The position numbers were made by a program, and so were the translations under genes. The notes below the pieces were generated by a model that did no database searches, was not told the DNA's origin, and saw only the letters and a program-made list of their open reading frames with translations. Positions 36,612-46,481 of a DNA stretch of 64,000 nt are shown here, in pieces. This DNA is from Terriglobales bacterium. GTDB taxonomy: Bacteria > Acidobacteriota > Terriglobia > Terriglobales > Acidobacteriaceae. The stretch's first letter is position 1. The number at the start of each line of letters is the position of its first letter. The DNA is taken from contig DATMPC010000011.1 of the NCBI GenBank assembly GCA_035567895.1, positions 239,276 through 303,275 of the forward strand, written 5' to 3'.

Positions 36612-37832
36612 TCAGCCGCCCAGGACCGCTGGTGACTGCGCAACGCGAACCCTCGCGCCCGAACTGAGGGAGTCTGGCGGATTCACGATGACCGCCTCGT
36701 CGCCATTGAGTCCCGCAACTACCTCCACGCGGTCTCCGAAGTCGCGCCCAATCGTTACCGGCACGAGCTGTGCGTGAGCGCCGTCTCTTACCGTGGCTAT
36801 GCGCAAGCCGTCGGAGCGAAACAGCAGAGTATTCACCGGCAAGACGTAGGCTGACGAAGCGGAGGGGATCTTTAGATGCACTTCGGCATAGGCTCCTGTA
36901 AGGAGCGATCCAGTTGGATTGGGGACATCGACCTCCACGAGCAGGGTCCTAGTCACGGGATCGATCGCCTCGGCAGTGCGCACCAGCTTGCCTTGAAAAC
37001 GTTGGCCGGGAAATTCGGCTAGCCTGAGATCTGCGGCGATGCCGCTTTTGGCACTCTGGGAGTATGCCTGAGGCACGTTCACATATGCGCGTACCACTCC
37101 GGGTTGAGCAATACGAAACAGTTCAGTCTTGGCTCCGCCGCTGCCGGAATCAATCAGCGCACCAATATCGGTATTTCGAGCGGTTATGACGCCATCAAAC
37201 GGCGCATAAATCCTTTCAAACGACTGTAGATCTTGAAGACGCTTTACATTGAATTCGTTTGCCTGGACAGTGGCCACATTAGCCTCGTAGGCTCCCACGG
37301 CGCTGTCGGTTTCCTGTTTTGAGACGGAGTCGCTCTTCAAGAGTTCTTGAAAGCGGTTAGACGTTATCTGCGAAAGTTTGAGGTTCGCGTTTGCGGTTGC
37401 TAATTGCGCTCGCGCCTGCTGAAGCTGCTGATCTACTTCTGGTGTTTCGATTTCAGCTAAAAGTTGCCCTTTCTTCACGTGAGTCCCGATATCGACGTAC
37501 CACCGCTTCAGATATCCGTTGGTTCGGGCGTAAATCGGCGCGCTGCTGAAGGCTTGCACATTGGCCGGCAGGACGATCTCCTTGCTTGGGGCTGAGTGCT
37601 CGGGATGTATTACTGTCACCGTGGGTACGGCCATTTCCGCGGTCTCGCCATGCACGGCTGCTTTTGCTTTGATTCGCGGCAATATAGCAAACGACATGAC
37701 CGCAGTCACAAGCAGGAGTGCGATTACAGCAACAAGCCAGATCGTTTTTCTGCGAAACGGTGTAGGGGAACTACCCTCTGAACCATTCATATCCTTCGCT
37801 CTTGGTGGTTGCTCTAATTCAGTTATTGCCAT
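36612..37832 (-). CDS. RND efflux periplasmic adaptor (MFP/HlyD)
   Basis: A 406-residue membrane fusion protein with one N-terminal membrane helix (IWLVAVIALLLVTAVMSFAI). The lipoyl half-motifs (SAPIYARTNGYLKRWYVDIG and FERIYAPFDGVITARNTDIG) flank a coiled-coil hairpin rich in Gln/Ala (about 130-205). The beta-barrel and membrane-proximal domains end with GDEAVIVNPPDSLSSGARV. It connects the RND pump to an outer membrane channel, which is not encoded here. GGAG lies 5 bases before ATG 37832. It follows the permease by 36 bases in one operon, in the less usual permease-then-adaptor order. Confidence 0.93.
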   Translation of the reverse strand: MAITELEQPPRAKDMNGSEGSSPTPFRRKTIWLVAVIALLLVTAVMSFAILPRIKAKAAVHGETAEMAVPTVTVIHPEHSAPSKEIVLPANVQAFSSAPIYARTNGYLKRWYVDIGTHVKKGQLLAEIETPEVDQQLQQARAQLATANANLKLSQITSNRFQELLKSDSVSKQETDSAVGAYEANVATVQANEFNVKRLQDLQSFERIYAPFDGVITARNTDIGALIDSGSGGAKTELFRIAQPGVVRAYVNVPQAYSQSAKSGIAADLRLAEFPGQRFQGKLVRTAEAIDPVTRTLLVEVDVPNPTGSLLTGAYAEVHLKIPSASSAYVLPVNTLLFRSDGLRIATVRDGAHAQLVPVTIGRDFGDRVEVVAGLNGDEAVIVNPPDSLSSGARVRVAQSPAVLGG

Positions 37833-37868
37833 GAGTGCTCCGGAATTTCTTTTTTATTTTAAGAATGC

Positions 37869-40800
37869 TTATTGCGCCTCAACCGATGCAGTCCTTTTGC
37901 AGTGCATGACGCTGAAGAATGTGGGAACAAAGAACAGCGTGGCCACAGTAGCAAAGAGCAAACCGCCAATCACCGCGCGACCAAGTGGCGCATTTTGCTC
38001 GCCTCCTTCGCCGAGGCCCAGCGCCATCGGAACCATGCCGATAATCATCGCCAGGGCGGTCATCAGTACAGGCCGGAAGCGAGTGAATCCAGCTGCGAGA
38101 GCGGCCGCCACCGGGTCCCGTCCTTCTTCGATCTGTTCCTTCGCGAAGCTGACCACCAGGATGCTGTTGGCAGTTGCAACACCCACGCACATAATCGCCC
38201 CGGTGAGGGCGGGCACACTCAGTCTGGTATGAGTCACGAACAGGAAGATAGCGATTCCGCAAAGAGCTGCGGGAGTGGCTGAGATGATGATGAAGGGATC
38301 GAGCCAGGACTGAAAATTCACTACGATCAGTAGGTACACAAGAACGATCGAAAAAACCAGACCTCCAAGGAGGCCGATGTAGGACGAGCGCATCGTCTGG
38401 ACCTGACCGCGAACTATGAGCTGCGAACCCCGCGGAAGATCTTTCTGATTCTCCTGCACAATGCGATTCACATCGCTTGCGAGGCTGCCCAGATCGCGAC
38501 CCTGCACCGAGCCGTAAATGTCGATGACTGGCTGAATGTTGTAGTGAGATATCACCGGCGAACCGACTCCGCGGTTGATCGATGCCAGGCTGGCCAGGAT
38601 CTCAGGAGGCGCATTCGAATTTGTTCCGGTTACGGGAATGTTCTCCAGCTGTTCCAACGTGTCTACGCGGTATTGGGGTGTTTGCGCTGCGATGTTGTAG
38701 CTCACTCCGTTCTTGGGATCGAGCCAGAAGGTCGGAGAAGTCTGAAAGCTTCCGCTAAGCGAAACCAGGAGGTTTGTCGCGACATCTCGCTGTGTGAACC
38801 CAATCTCTTGAGCTTTCGTACGATCCACCCAGATGTGCAACTTTGGCTGATCGAACGGTTGCTGAATCCGCAGATCGGCGATTCCGTCTACGTAGCGGAG
38901 CTTCTCGATCAGGCCATCCGCGAACCGATGGTTCGCTTCTTTGTTATTTCCGACAATTTGCAGATCAAGCGGAGCAGGTAGTCCGAAATTCAAAATCTGA
39001 CTTACGATATCCGCCGGCAAAAAGGAAAATGTCACTCCAGGAAATTGCTTTGGAAGATCGAGGCGCAAATCGTGGACATACTCCTCAGTTGGACGATGTT
39101 TGGCAGACAGGCTTACTAGTACGTCAGCATCCGCCGGCCCAACGGGAGCAGAGTTGCTATAAGAGAGATTGATTCCACTGTAAGGCAATCCAATGTTGTC
39201 GATGATGCTCGAGATTTCCTCTTGCGGAATATGTTCGCGGATTGAACGCTCGATCAAATCGCAGAGCCGGGCCGTGTCTTCGATACGAGTCCCGGTAGGC
39301 GCTCGCAAATGCAACTTGATTTGACCACCATCGACTGCAGGAAAGAAGTCCTGACCTAACCACGGAATAACGAGCAGTAACAAAGTCACGCAGACGCTGA
39401 AGAAACCGGCCAGAAAGACGCGCCTGTGGTGCAGGCACAGATTCAAGGAGCGGTGATAGCCATCTCGCAGTCCCTCGAACACTTCCTCGAAACGAACTTG
39501 AAAGCGCACAAACGGATTTCGGCTGTCGGTCGAAAGGTGTGCCGGCTCTTCTTCATGTCCGCGTAGCAGGTACTTTGCCATCGTTGGAACCAAGGTTCGC
39601 GAGAGGAGGTAAGACGCTAACATCGCAAACACGACAGCTTCGGCAAGCGGGACGAACAAATAGCGAGCCACGCCCGTGAGAAAGAACATCGGGACAAACA
39701 CGATGCAAATGGAAAGAGTGGAGACGAAAGCCGGTACAGCAATCTGTGCTGCACCATCAAGTATCGCCTGCTGAATCTCCTTGCCCTGCGCGATATTGCG
39801 GTGGATGTTCTCGATCTCAACAGTCGCATCATCCACGAGAATGCCGACTGCCAGGGCGAGCCCTCCCAAAGTCATGATGTTGAAGGTCTCACCGATGGCG
39901 CTGAGTACCACAATGGAAGTGAGAATTGAAAGCGGGATCGATACCGCAATGATCAAAGTGCTACGCCAGCTTCCAAGAAATATCAGAATCATCAGGCCGG
40001 TCAGACATGCCGCTATAGTGGCTTCTTTGAGCACACCTTGAATGGACGCACGTACAAATAAGGATTGATCGGCCAGAGGGCGGACTTCTAGTGCCGGGGG
40101 CAAGGCGGCCTTGATCTGAGTCAGCTGATCCTTGATTCCCGAAATCACGTTCAGCGTGGAGGCGTCTCCGGCTTTCTGAATGGTAAGAAGGACCGAGCGC
40201 TGTCCATTCACGCGCACGATATTGGTTTGTGGCGGAAAGCCGTCGCGCACGTTGGCGACATCCTCAATGTAGATGGTCGAACTGCCGACAGTTTTGATGG
40301 GAATACGGTTCAGTTCTGCAATCGTTTGAGGAGCCCCGTTGAGATCAACGTCATACTCCTTCGAGCCGATCTTCGATGTTCCAGAAGGCAGGATCAGGTT
40401 TTGTGCGCTAATCGCATTTACTACGTCCAACGGCGATAGTCCCTTGGATTGCAGCGCCGCAGTGTCCAGGTCCACTTGCACCTGGCGCTGTTTGCCACCG
40501 TAGGGATAAGGAACTGATGCTCCCGGAACGGTCACAAGTCGAGTCCGAATGAAGTTAAGGCCGTAGTCATTGAGCGCTTGCTCTGAAAGCCCAGTCCCAG
40601 ACAACGCGAGTTGGAGAATCGGAACAGAAGACGCGCTGTAGCTGATAATTAGCGGCGGAGTCGTCCCTGGTGGCAACTGCCGGAGTTGAGTCTGAGACGA
40701 CGCTGTGATTTGTCCGATAGCTCGATCGAGACTGGCACCGGGTTGCAAGTAGACCTTCACCACCGCAATGCCATTCAGTGACTGCGATTCGATGTGCTGA

Positions 40801-41033
40801 ATGTTGTCAACGATCGTCGTCATGTTCCGTTCCGTAACGGAAATGATCCGGTCGCTGATCTGCTGCGCATCGAGACCGTTGTAATTCCAGATGATGCTGA
40901 CGACAGGAATATTGATATTAGGAAATATGTCCGTTGGCGTGTGGAAGATTGCGACGATCCCCAGGATCAAGATCAGGATCGCCATTACCACAAAGGTATA
41001 TGGCCGCTTTAGCGCGACTCGGACTATCCACAT
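37869..41033 (-). CDS. RND efflux permease (AcrB/HAE1-like)
   Basis: A 1054-residue inner membrane pump. The start ATG at 41033 gives the usual MWIVRVALKRPYTFVVMAIL opening; the frame extends 14 residues further. Twelve helices are expected. FPNINIPVVSIIWNYNGLDA is the typical first periplasmic stretch, LALAVGILVDDATVEIENIH carries the proton-relay aspartates of helix 4, and LMTALAMIIGMVPMALGLGEG is the helix 11-12 signature. The pair of aspartates argues for a hydrophobic-compound (HAE-type) exporter rather than a metal pump, although substrate cannot be read from sequence. It heads the operon with the adaptor and has a sigma-54-like promoter candidate about 100 bases upstream. Confidence 0.94.
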   Translation of the reverse strand: MWIVRVALKRPYTFVVMAILILILGIVAIFHTPTDIFPNINIPVVSIIWNYNGLDAQQISDRIISVTERNMTTIVDNIQHIESQSLNGIAVVKVYLQPGASLDRAIGQITASSQTQLRQLPPGTTPPLIISYSASSVPILQLALSGTGLSEQALNDYGLNFIRTRLVTVPGASVPYPYGGKQRQVQVDLDTAALQSKGLSPLDVVNAISAQNLILPSGTSKIGSKEYDVDLNGAPQTIAELNRIPIKTVGSSTIYIEDVANVRDGFPPQTNIVRVNGQRSVLLTIQKAGDASTLNVISGIKDQLTQIKAALPPALEVRPLADQSLFVRASIQGVLKEATIAACLTGLMILIFLGSWRSTLIIAVSIPLSILTSIVVLSAIGETFNIMTLGGLALAVGILVDDATVEIENIHRNIAQGKEIQQAILDGAAQIAVPAFVSTLSICIVFVPMFFLTGVARYLFVPLAEAVVFAMLASYLLSRTLVPTMAKYLLRGHEEEPAHLSTDSRNPFVRFQVRFEEVFEGLRDGYHRSLNLCLHHRRVFLAGFFSVCVTLLLLVIPWLGQDFFPAVDGGQIKLHLRAPTGTRIEDTARLCDLIERSIREHIPQEEISSIIDNIGLPYSGINLSYSNSAPVGPADADVLVSLSAKHRPTEEYVHDLRLDLPKQFPGVTFSFLPADIVSQILNFGLPAPLDLQIVGNNKEANHRFADGLIEKLRYVDGIADLRIQQPFDQPKLHIWVDRTKAQEIGFTQRDVATNLLVSLSGSFQTSPTFWLDPKNGVSYNIAAQTPQYRVDTLEQLENIPVTGTNSNAPPEILASLASINRGVGSPVISHYNIQPVIDIYGSVQGRDLGSLASDVNRIVQENQKDLPRGSQLIVRGQVQTMRSSYIGLLGGLVFSIVLVYLLIVVNFQSWLDPFIIISATPAALCGIAIFLFVTHTRLSVPALTGAIMCVGVATANSILVVSFAKEQIEEGRDPVAAALAAGFTRFRPVLMTALAMIIGMVPMALGLGEGGEQNAPLGRAVIGGLLFATVATLFFVPTFFSVMHCKRTASVEAQ

Positions 41034-41143
41034 AATTATTGGCCTGGAGAATGCGCGGGTGCCGATGCCTCTCAAGGAGGGAGTTCGTAACCATCGGTAC
41101 TCTCAAATGGGCTGAGAACGCATTCCCCAGTTCCCTAGGGGAA

Positions 41144-41159
41144 AGCATTTGACGTACCA
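41144..41159 (-). promoter_or_regulatory. Candidate sigma-54 promoter for the RND operon
   Basis: On the minus strand this reads TGGTACGTCAAATGCT: GG and GC separated by exactly 10 bases, with TGGtAC and aTGCT close to the sigma-54 consensus TGGCAC-N5-TTGCW. Predicted start of transcription is near 41133, about 100 bases before the permease ATG. Confidence 0.55.
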
Positions 41160-41276
41160 GCGCGCTCACACGGACTGCACCTCTGCGCACGTCCTGAAAA
41201 TGGAAGCATTTACGAGGAAAGGAACGTGCGGCTGGAGTCTGGGTTTGAGGATATTGAGACTTGCTTGCGTCTAGTG

Positions 41277-41293
41277 GTCGACGGCACTCGACA
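41277..41293. promoter_or_regulatory. Candidate activator box upstream of the RND operon
   Basis: GTCGACGGCACTCGACA contains two TCGA(C) half-sites with 6 bases between the TCGA cores. It sits about 118 bp upstream of the -24 element at 41159, a normal distance for an enhancer-binding-protein site. It matches the box at 44082-44098 in both halves. Confidence 0.4.
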
Positions 41294-41372
41294 TTGGCGC
41301 ATCGCTGTCAGAGCAGGGTCTGAATTCGCAGGCTGGAACGCCTCGCACCGAAAGAATTAGAGTGAGGATGGT

Positions 41373-41576
41373 CTAAAACCGTCGCAGTCCGCGGAAATGA
41401 AGGGATAACCCGACGGCGCAAATCAAGAAGACTACCAACAACAAAACGATAATGCCGATGAGGTCACCTCTTCTGTAATGCAAGTCTGGATCGAGGTAAC
41501 GGATTCTCTCCAAGAGGTCCTCGCCATTAATAGGTTCTTCATCGATTGTCTTTCTCCGTAGATTCTGTCTCCGCAT
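41373..41576 (-). CDS. Small single-pass membrane protein
   Basis: A 67-residue protein. A strong GGGGGAG lies 6 bases before the ATG, which supports a real gene. A charged N-terminus (DEEPINGEDLLERIRYLDPD) precedes one helix (LIGIIVLLLVVFLICAVGLS) and a basic tail. No family recognised. It lies 78 bases after the small secreted protein gene and is likely in the same transcript. Position next to the RND operon suggests, but does not show, an envelope-stress link. Confidence 0.7.
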   Translation of the reverse strand: MRRQNLRRKTIDEEPINGEDLLERIRYLDPDLHYRRGDLIGIIVLLLVVFLICAVGLSLHFRGLRRF

Positions 41577-41654
41577 TTGGATCTCCCCCGATCAGCAGGG
41601 CCCAAAATGAACGCGACGCGAACGGACCTGGCTCGCGCCGCATCTGGTCGACTA

Positions 41655-42017
41655 TCAGTTTCCTGAAGGCTGGTCCTGCTGAGGAAAAACTAGCTGAAGA
41701 TTTTTGAAATCGAGTTCTTCGAGAACTGCGGAAACGCCACCCTCGTCCCGAACCCGTATCGCCGAGTCGTACTCGCTTCGAGCACTTACGAGTTGTGCGG
41801 TTGCCGTTGCGACGTTCTTCTTGTTTTGCGAGAAGTCCACCTCTACTTGAGGGCCGGTGCCGCTCCATGCGACTCTGTATGTGCCAGGTTGAAGTTCTGT
41901 GTTGCCCACTTTGGTGGTCTTGTCGAATGTGACCTCCTTGCTGTTTTTCGCAGCAAACGCGGTAATCGATAGCCCTAACAGCAAAAGAGTGAGTAAGTAA
42001 GTACGACTTGATTTCAT
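41655..42017 (-). CDS. Small secreted protein of unknown function
   Basis: A 120-residue exported protein. AAGGAG lies 6 bases before ATG 42017, and a signal peptide (YLLTLLLLGLSITAFA) follows. The mature part, KEVTFDKTTKVGNTELQPGT then YRVAWSGTGPQVEVDFSQN, resembles short acidobacterial beta-rich exported proteins of unknown role. The phrase LQPGTYRVAWSG is a recurrent pattern in that group. Not assigned to a named family. Confidence 0.8.
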   Translation of the reverse strand: MKSSRTYLLTLLLLGLSITAFAAKNSKEVTFDKTTKVGNTELQPGTYRVAWSGTGPQVEVDFSQNKKNVATATAQLVSARSEYDSAIRVRDEGGVSAVLEELDFKNLQLVFPQQDQPSGN

Positions 42018-42258
42018 TATGATCTCCTTTAAGGCTTTCAGCCTGGTTGATGACGATCTGCCCATTTGGAACGAGCAGTATGAGTGGGGAAAAAGTAATC
42101 ACGGTGCCAACCCGGCGAATCGGAATATCGCCAACGATTCAAGCGGGTACGCCTTCCGGAATTTGCCGGAGCAGCGAAAGCTCCTCAATGCTGTAAAAAC
42201 CCGACAGCAGCCGACGTGGCAGGTGCCACATTGAAACAAGCGTGCGATCGTGCGGCTT

Positions 42259-42441
42259 CTACGCACAACGTCCTTCCGCGCGCTCTTTTGCCACCTGGCG
42301 CGTGACTGAAATCCCTGCTTGCCTGTAAATCGGATGCATCTTGCGGTCTTGTCCAAAAGCCACCCAGCACAAGACAAAGAACCCAAAGGTAGCCAGGCCA
42401 AGTCCTGCTAATGCGAAATCAAAAATTGCTACGTAGAACAT
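42259..42441 (-). CDS. Small single-pass membrane protein
   Basis: A 60-residue protein from ATG 42441 with AAAGGAG 5 bases upstream. One helix (FALAGLGLATFGFFVLCWVAF) is followed by a basic tail (RQVAKERAEGRCA). No family recognised. It lies 62 bases downstream of the aldo/keto reductase stop on the same strand and may be its operon partner. Confidence 0.65.
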   Translation of the reverse strand: MFYVAIFDFALAGLGLATFGFFVLCWVAFGQDRKMHPIYRQAGISVTRQVAKERAEGRCA

Positions 42442-42503
42442 CTCGTCTCCTTTTACGCCGCCCGAGTTTTTCTTAATCGACACCGGCGGCTACGCCCGCT
42501 TGC

Positions 42504-43469
42504 TCAGGCGACAGCAGCTTCATGTTGGAGCGCAAGTTCGATCTGCTTTGCTTCGAGAGCACCCAGGTAGAAATCACCGGCTCGGATCACTCCGCTGACT
42601 TGCTCAGGTGTTCGCACGCCCACGATGGCTGCGGTGACGGCAGGGTTACGCAGCGTCCAGGCAATAGCAACCTCACCAGGAGTGCGCTCGTAGCGGTCAC
42701 CAATCTCACGCAAGAGTTGAACCAGACGCAGGTTGCGGGAGAGTAGTGGCTCCTGGAAATTCGGATTCCGCCTTCGCCAATCATCTCGCGCAAGCTGTGT
42801 GATTCGTGTCCGCGTCATTGCCCCAGTCAGCAGTCCCGAGTACATCGGGGAATAGACGATCACGCCGATGTCGTTTTCCCGAGCGTACGGAAGTATTTCT
42901 TCTTCTGCGTCACGGGCCAGAATCGAATACGGAGGTTGAAGGCTAGTGATGGGCGCGATGCTCTGTGCGCGTTTCATCTGTCCAACGTCGAAGTTTGAGA
43001 CGCCGATGTAGCGTACTTTGCCTTCTTCCTTCAATCGCACCATTTCCGTCCAGCCTTCTTCGATATCCACATCGGGATTGGGCCAGTGCACCTGATAGAG
43101 ATCGATGACGTCCACAGCGAGCCGCTTCAGGCTGTCTTCCACTTCGCGACGAATAGACTTTGCTCGGAGTGAGTGTCCAATCTGCCCGCTTTCATCCCAA
43201 ACCAGTGAGGATTTCGTGAAGATGTAAGGGCGGCTAGTGCATTCCTTCAGCGCAAGTCCAACCACCCTCTCGGAGCGCCCGAGTCCATAGACTGCTGCGG
43301 TGTCGATCCAATTGATGCCACGATCGAGGGCTTCATGGATCGCAGCAAGAGACTTCTTGTCCTCTTGCGGGCCCCACCCAAATTCCCAACCACCGCCACC
43401 GATCGCCCATGCACCGACACCAATCGGCGTGATGTTCATACTGCTGTTACCAAGCCTTCGCGTTTCCAT
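42504..43469 (-). CDS. Aldo/keto reductase
   Basis: A 321-residue NADPH-dependent oxidoreductase of the AKR barrel. The catalytic tetrad is in place: D56 and Y61 (INWIDTAAVYGLGRSE), K86 (YIFTKSSLV) and H128 (LYQVHWPNP). VRYIGVSNF and the cofactor loop EQVSGVIRAG near the C-terminus complete the pattern. It probably reduces an aldehyde or ketone, perhaps a toxic carbonyl; substrate unknown. It starts 1 base after the stop of the receiver-domain gene, so the two are surely co-transcribed. Confidence 0.92.
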   Translation of the reverse strand: METRRLGNSSMNITPIGVGAWAIGGGGWEFGWGPQEDKKSLAAIHEALDRGINWIDTAAVYGLGRSERVVGLALKECTSRPYIFTKSSLVWDESGQIGHSLRAKSIRREVEDSLKRLAVDVIDLYQVHWPNPDVDIEEGWTEMVRLKEEGKVRYIGVSNFDVGQMKRAQSIAPITSLQPPYSILARDAEEEILPYARENDIGVIVYSPMYSGLLTGAMTRTRITQLARDDWRRRNPNFQEPLLSRNLRLVQLLREIGDRYERTPGEVAIAWTLRNPAVTAAIVGVRTPEQVSGVIRAGDFYLGALEAKQIELALQHEAAVA

Positions 43470-43470
43470 T

Positions 43471-43926
43471 TCAGTATTCCATCCTCGTGTTTGCGTTGTT
43501 ATCTTCTATCGCAGGCGGCTTCGGTTGTGTCGCTTGTTGATGTAGCAGAGCTTCGATTCCGTCAAGCAGTGCCTGCACGCCTTCCGACTTCTGAATGAAC
43601 AAGTCAGCCAGTGCCAGTTCACGTTTCGGTATGCCGAGCCACCCGGAATAGAGAATCACTTTTGTGTCTGGATTAGCGGCTTTGCAAAGGGCGGCAAGCT
43701 CCGCGCCGTTCATCATCGGCATCTGATAATCAAGCACCGCAAGGTCTATTTCTTCTTGTTCTTGTGCTTTGGCAATCGCCGCGGCCTTTTCGGCATCCGA
43801 ACAAGACACCACGTCGTACCCTTCGTTCCGCAAGATCGCCGAGTTCACGTAGACGCCGAACTCGTTGTCGTCTACACATAGAATCCGATAACGATGTGCG
43901 AAATTCCTCAAGCTGCCTGCGCTCAT
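43471..43926 (-). CDS. Single-domain response regulator
   Basis: A 151-residue protein made of one receiver domain: acidic pocket D19/D20 (ILCVDDNEFG), phospho-acceptor D66 (AVLDYQMPMMNG), S94 (VILYSGW) and K113 (LFIQKSEG). There is no output domain; the proline-rich tail (QATQPKPPAIEDNN) looks unstructured. It may act as a phosphate sink or by protein contact. It is the first gene of a unit with the aldo/keto reductase and is divergent from the sigma-54 activator gene 225 bases away. A sigma-54-like promoter candidate lies immediately upstream. Confidence 0.9.
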   Translation of the reverse strand: MSAGSLRNFAHRYRILCVDDNEFGVYVNSAILRNEGYDVVSCSDAEKAAAIAKAQEQEEIDLAVLDYQMPMMNGAELAALCKAANPDTKVILYSGWLGIPKRELALADLFIQKSEGVQALLDGIEALLHQQATQPKPPAIEDNNANTRMEY

Positions 43927-43960
43927 TGCATGCCTCCAATCGAGTCTCGTTTATATAGAC

Positions 43961-43976
43961 GGCAATTTCCGTTCCA
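43961..43976 (-). promoter_or_regulatory. Candidate sigma-54 promoter for the receiver/AKR operon
   Basis: On the minus strand this reads TGGAACGGAAATTGCC, matching TGGCAC-N5-TTGCW at 9 of the 11 defined positions, with GG and GC 10 bases apart. Predicted transcription start is near 43950, about 24 bases before the receiver ATG. Confidence 0.6.
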
Positions 43977-44081
43977 AAACCTACTTGCATCGCAAGACTT
44001 TACAAATTCAACAAAAATGAATGGACTAAGCGTGCGACAGGAGTCGAAGTGACGTGTCCGGCACGGGATTTTCGTCAAGCT

Positions 44082-44098
44082 ATCGACACTGTTCGACA
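44082..44098. promoter_or_regulatory. Candidate activator box between receiver gene and sigma-54 activator gene
   Basis: ATCGACACTGTTCGACA has two TCGAC half-sites, TCGA cores 6 bases apart. It lies 106 bp upstream of the -24 element of the receiver promoter and 53 bases before the activator's own start codon, so it could serve both activation and autoregulation. Confidence 0.4.
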
Positions 44099-44150
44099 TT
44101 TTTTGGCGCAGATGTGAATCCGACAGCAGTTGTTCTAAATCCAACGCTGT

Positions 44151-46241
44151 ATGCCATTGGGAGCGCTCGTCGCTGAGGTGACACGGCGCGCAACTCAGGC
44201 GCGCGGACATCTCCTATGGGAAATCTCTCGCGCCATCGCTTCGCATAGCAACCTGACCGAACTCTTCCAGGCCCTTGCCACAACTTTGCATTCGGTGGTG
44301 ACCTTTGATTACCTCAGCGTTGTGCTCCACGACTCAAGCCGCGACGTGATGCGCATGCACGTTTTGCAGAGCGCGATTTCGTTACCCCTGCAAGCTGGGA
44401 TGGAATTCGCAATCGACGAATCTCTAGCCGCCTTCGTAATGCGGAGCGGCAAGCCGATGATTATTGCTGACACTCACGAAGAAACGAGATTTGCCAAGCT
44501 CATGAAATTGTTGGTTGAGCACGACGTGAGGTCGATCTGCAGTGTTCCATTGGCGACTCCGCGCCGGAGTCTTGGCGCGTTGAGCTTCGGCAGCTCTGAC
44601 AGGCGCGCGTATGTTGAGGACGACTTCGAAGTGCTGCAAGTTGTTGCCGACCAGGTGGCCGTGGCCGTCGAGAACGCGCTGAACTTCGAGGCCGTACAGA
44701 AACTACGCGAGAAACTGGGGCGCGAGCGCGACCGTCTTAAGCTGTTGCTCGATATCAATAACGCGGTAGTGTCAAGTCTCGACTTGCCGGGGCTTTTCCG
44801 TGCCATCCCGACCAGTGTTCGTCAGGCAATGCAGTGCGATGCCGCCTCACTCGCATTGCCCGAAGCGAACAACAGGGATCTGCGCCTGCACGGAGTGGAT
44901 ATTCGCGACGGCCGTGGTGTCCTGCGCGAAGAGATGGCGATTCCCATTTCCGGATCAAGCTCGGGCATCGCTTTCGATAGCGGCAAACCGTTTACCTTTG
45001 GCAAGCCTCCAGACAATTCCTCGCAGATCTCACTTCAGACCAATGCAGGAGAAGGTTTCAACTCAGGTTGTTTCATCCCAATCATTCGCGGAGACAGAAA
45101 GCTGGGAGTACTGCTGCTGCTGGACAGGCGCGAGAATGCGTTTTCGGTTCAAGACGTGGAGTTTCTGGGACAGATCGCAGGTCAGGTCGCTATAGCGCTG
45201 GAAAATGCGCTGAATTATCAGGAGCTCAGCGAATCGAGGGAGAGATTAGTGAAAGAACGTCTCTATCTTCTCAACGAAATTCGCAGTGAGCACCGGTTTG
45301 ATGAAGTAGTCGGTTCCAGCCCCGCTCTGAAAGCCGTGCTAACGCAGATAGAAACTGTTGCCCCGACCGATTCGACCGTTCTGCTTGAAGGAGAGACCGG
45401 CACCGGAAAAGAAGTGATCGCGAGAACCGTTCATAATCTGAGCTCGCGACGGGATCATACGTTTGTAAAAGTGAATTGCGCAGCCATACCCTCCGGTCTA
45501 CTCGAAAGCGAGCTGTTCGGTCATGAAAGAGGAGCCTTCACCGGAGCGCTTACACAGAAGATTGGGCGATTCGAATTGGCCCACAAAGGAACCTTATTCC
45601 TGGATGAAATCGGCGACATGCCACTGGAGCTGCAGCCGAAGCTGCTGCGCGTTCTCCAGGAGCAGGAGTTTGAGAGGCTCGGTGGCACGCGTTCCATTCG
45701 CGTGGACGTTCGCATTGTGGCAGCCACAAACCGCGATCTCAGCAAGATGGTTGAGGAGCGGCTGTTCCGTGCCGATCTCTACTACCGGTTCAGGGTCTTC
45801 CCGGTTACGCTTCCTACCCTCCGTGAACGCCGCGAAGATATTCCCGCTTTGGTACGGTACTTTGCATCGAAATATGCGGAGCGCATGAAAAAGCCGGTAA
45901 AGACGATTCCTTCCACCGCGATGGATGCCCTGGTTCGGTACGATTGGCCCGGCAACATTCGCGAACTGCAGAATTTCATCGAACGCGCTGTGATCCTCTC
46001 TTCCGATGAAGTATTGCGCCCACCGCTCAGTGAATTGACGAACCAGATGAAACTCACTCCACATGAGAACGGAAACGGCAACTCACTCCAACACGCCGAG
46101 CGAGAGCACATTGTGCGTGTTTTAAAGGACGCGGATTGGGTGCTCGGAGGCGATCAAGGAGCCGCCGTCAAGCTGGGCATTCCGCGCACAACATTGATCT
46201 ACAAGATGCGCCGACTCGGCATCCCTCGTCAGCCGGTGTAG
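44151..46241 (+). CDS. Sigma-54-dependent transcriptional activator (GAF-GAF-AAA-Fis)
   Basis: A 696-residue FhlA-like enhancer-binding protein. GAF domain 1 spans about 30-180 and GAF domain 2 about 200-355, joined by helices. The AAA+ domain (about 385-615) has Walker A GETGTGKE (414-421), the sigma-54-contacting GAFTGA loop (461-466) and Walker B LFLDEIGD (482-489), with the arginine-rich [21 protein letters not shown] Fis-type HTH (about 655-690, [20 protein letters not shown]) binds the enhancer. Two GAF domains suggest a small-molecule or redox signal. It is transcribed away from the receiver/AKR operon. Four sigma-54-like promoters lie within 5 kb, suggesting local targets. Confidence 0.96.
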   Translation: MPLGALVAEVTRRATQARGHLLWEISRAIASHSNLTELFQALATTLHSVVTFDYLSVVLHDSSRDVMRMHVLQSAISLPLQAGMEFAIDESLAAFVMRSGKPMIIADTHEETRFAKLMKLLVEHDVRSICSVPLATPRRSLGALSFGSSDRRAYVEDDFEVLQVVADQVAVAVENALNFEAVQKLREKLGRERDRLKLLLDINNAVVSSLDLPGLFRAIPTSVRQAMQCDAASLALPEANNRDLRLHGVDIRDGRGVLREEMAIPISGSSSGIAFDSGKPFTFGKPPDNSSQISLQTNAGEGFNSGCFIPIIRGDRKLGVLLLLDRRENAFSVQDVEFLGQIAGQVAIALENALNYQELSESRERLVKERLYLLNEIRSEHRFDEVVGSSPALKAVLTQIETVAPTDSTVLLEGETGTGKEVIARTVHNLSSRRDHTFVKVNCAAIPSGLLESELFGHERGAFTGALTQKIGRFELAHKGTLFLDEIGDMPLELQPKLLRVLQEQEFERLGGTRSIRVDVRIVAATNRDLSKMVEERLFRADLYYRFRVFPVTLPTLRERREDIPALVRYFASKYAERMKKPVKTIPSTAMDALVRYDWPGNIRELQNFIERAVILSSDEVLRPPLSELTNQMKLTPHENGNGNSLQHAEREHIVRVLKDADWVLGGDQGAAVKLGIPRTTLIYKMRRLGIPRQPV

Positions 46242-46426
46242 CTACAGACTGGCGGAACTGCGGCCATTTGCCTTTGCCGTTATCAATGCAGTCGCGGCGA
46301 TCTGGCTAGTAAGAGAAAGAAAAGGAAGCCATGCAAGCAAGGCCGTAACGAGCTAGAAGCTGCGAATCGGGACGTCCATCCCCAAACATCTATCCCATTC
46401 TGGGACCTACGCCCGTCAGTGAGGAG

Positions 46427-46462
46427 AAAGAGGGCACATCTGTTTCCAGATGTGCCCTCTTT
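46427..46462. terminator. Strong bidirectional terminator
   Basis: A 16-bp perfect stem (AAAGAGGGCACATCTG / CAGATGTGCCCTCTTT) with a TTTC loop lies between the convergent sigma-54 activator and TIGR03118 genes. Runs of A/T at both stem bases allow function in either direction. Confidence 0.9.
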
Positions 46463-46481
46463 CTGTTATGAGATAGCCTGT

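Noticed and set aside
42094..42109. Minus-strand TGGCACCGTGATTACT upstream of the 120-residue secreted protein
   Set aside because: The -24 half is perfect, but the -12 GC is replaced by AC, and no TCGA box lies at the expected distance.
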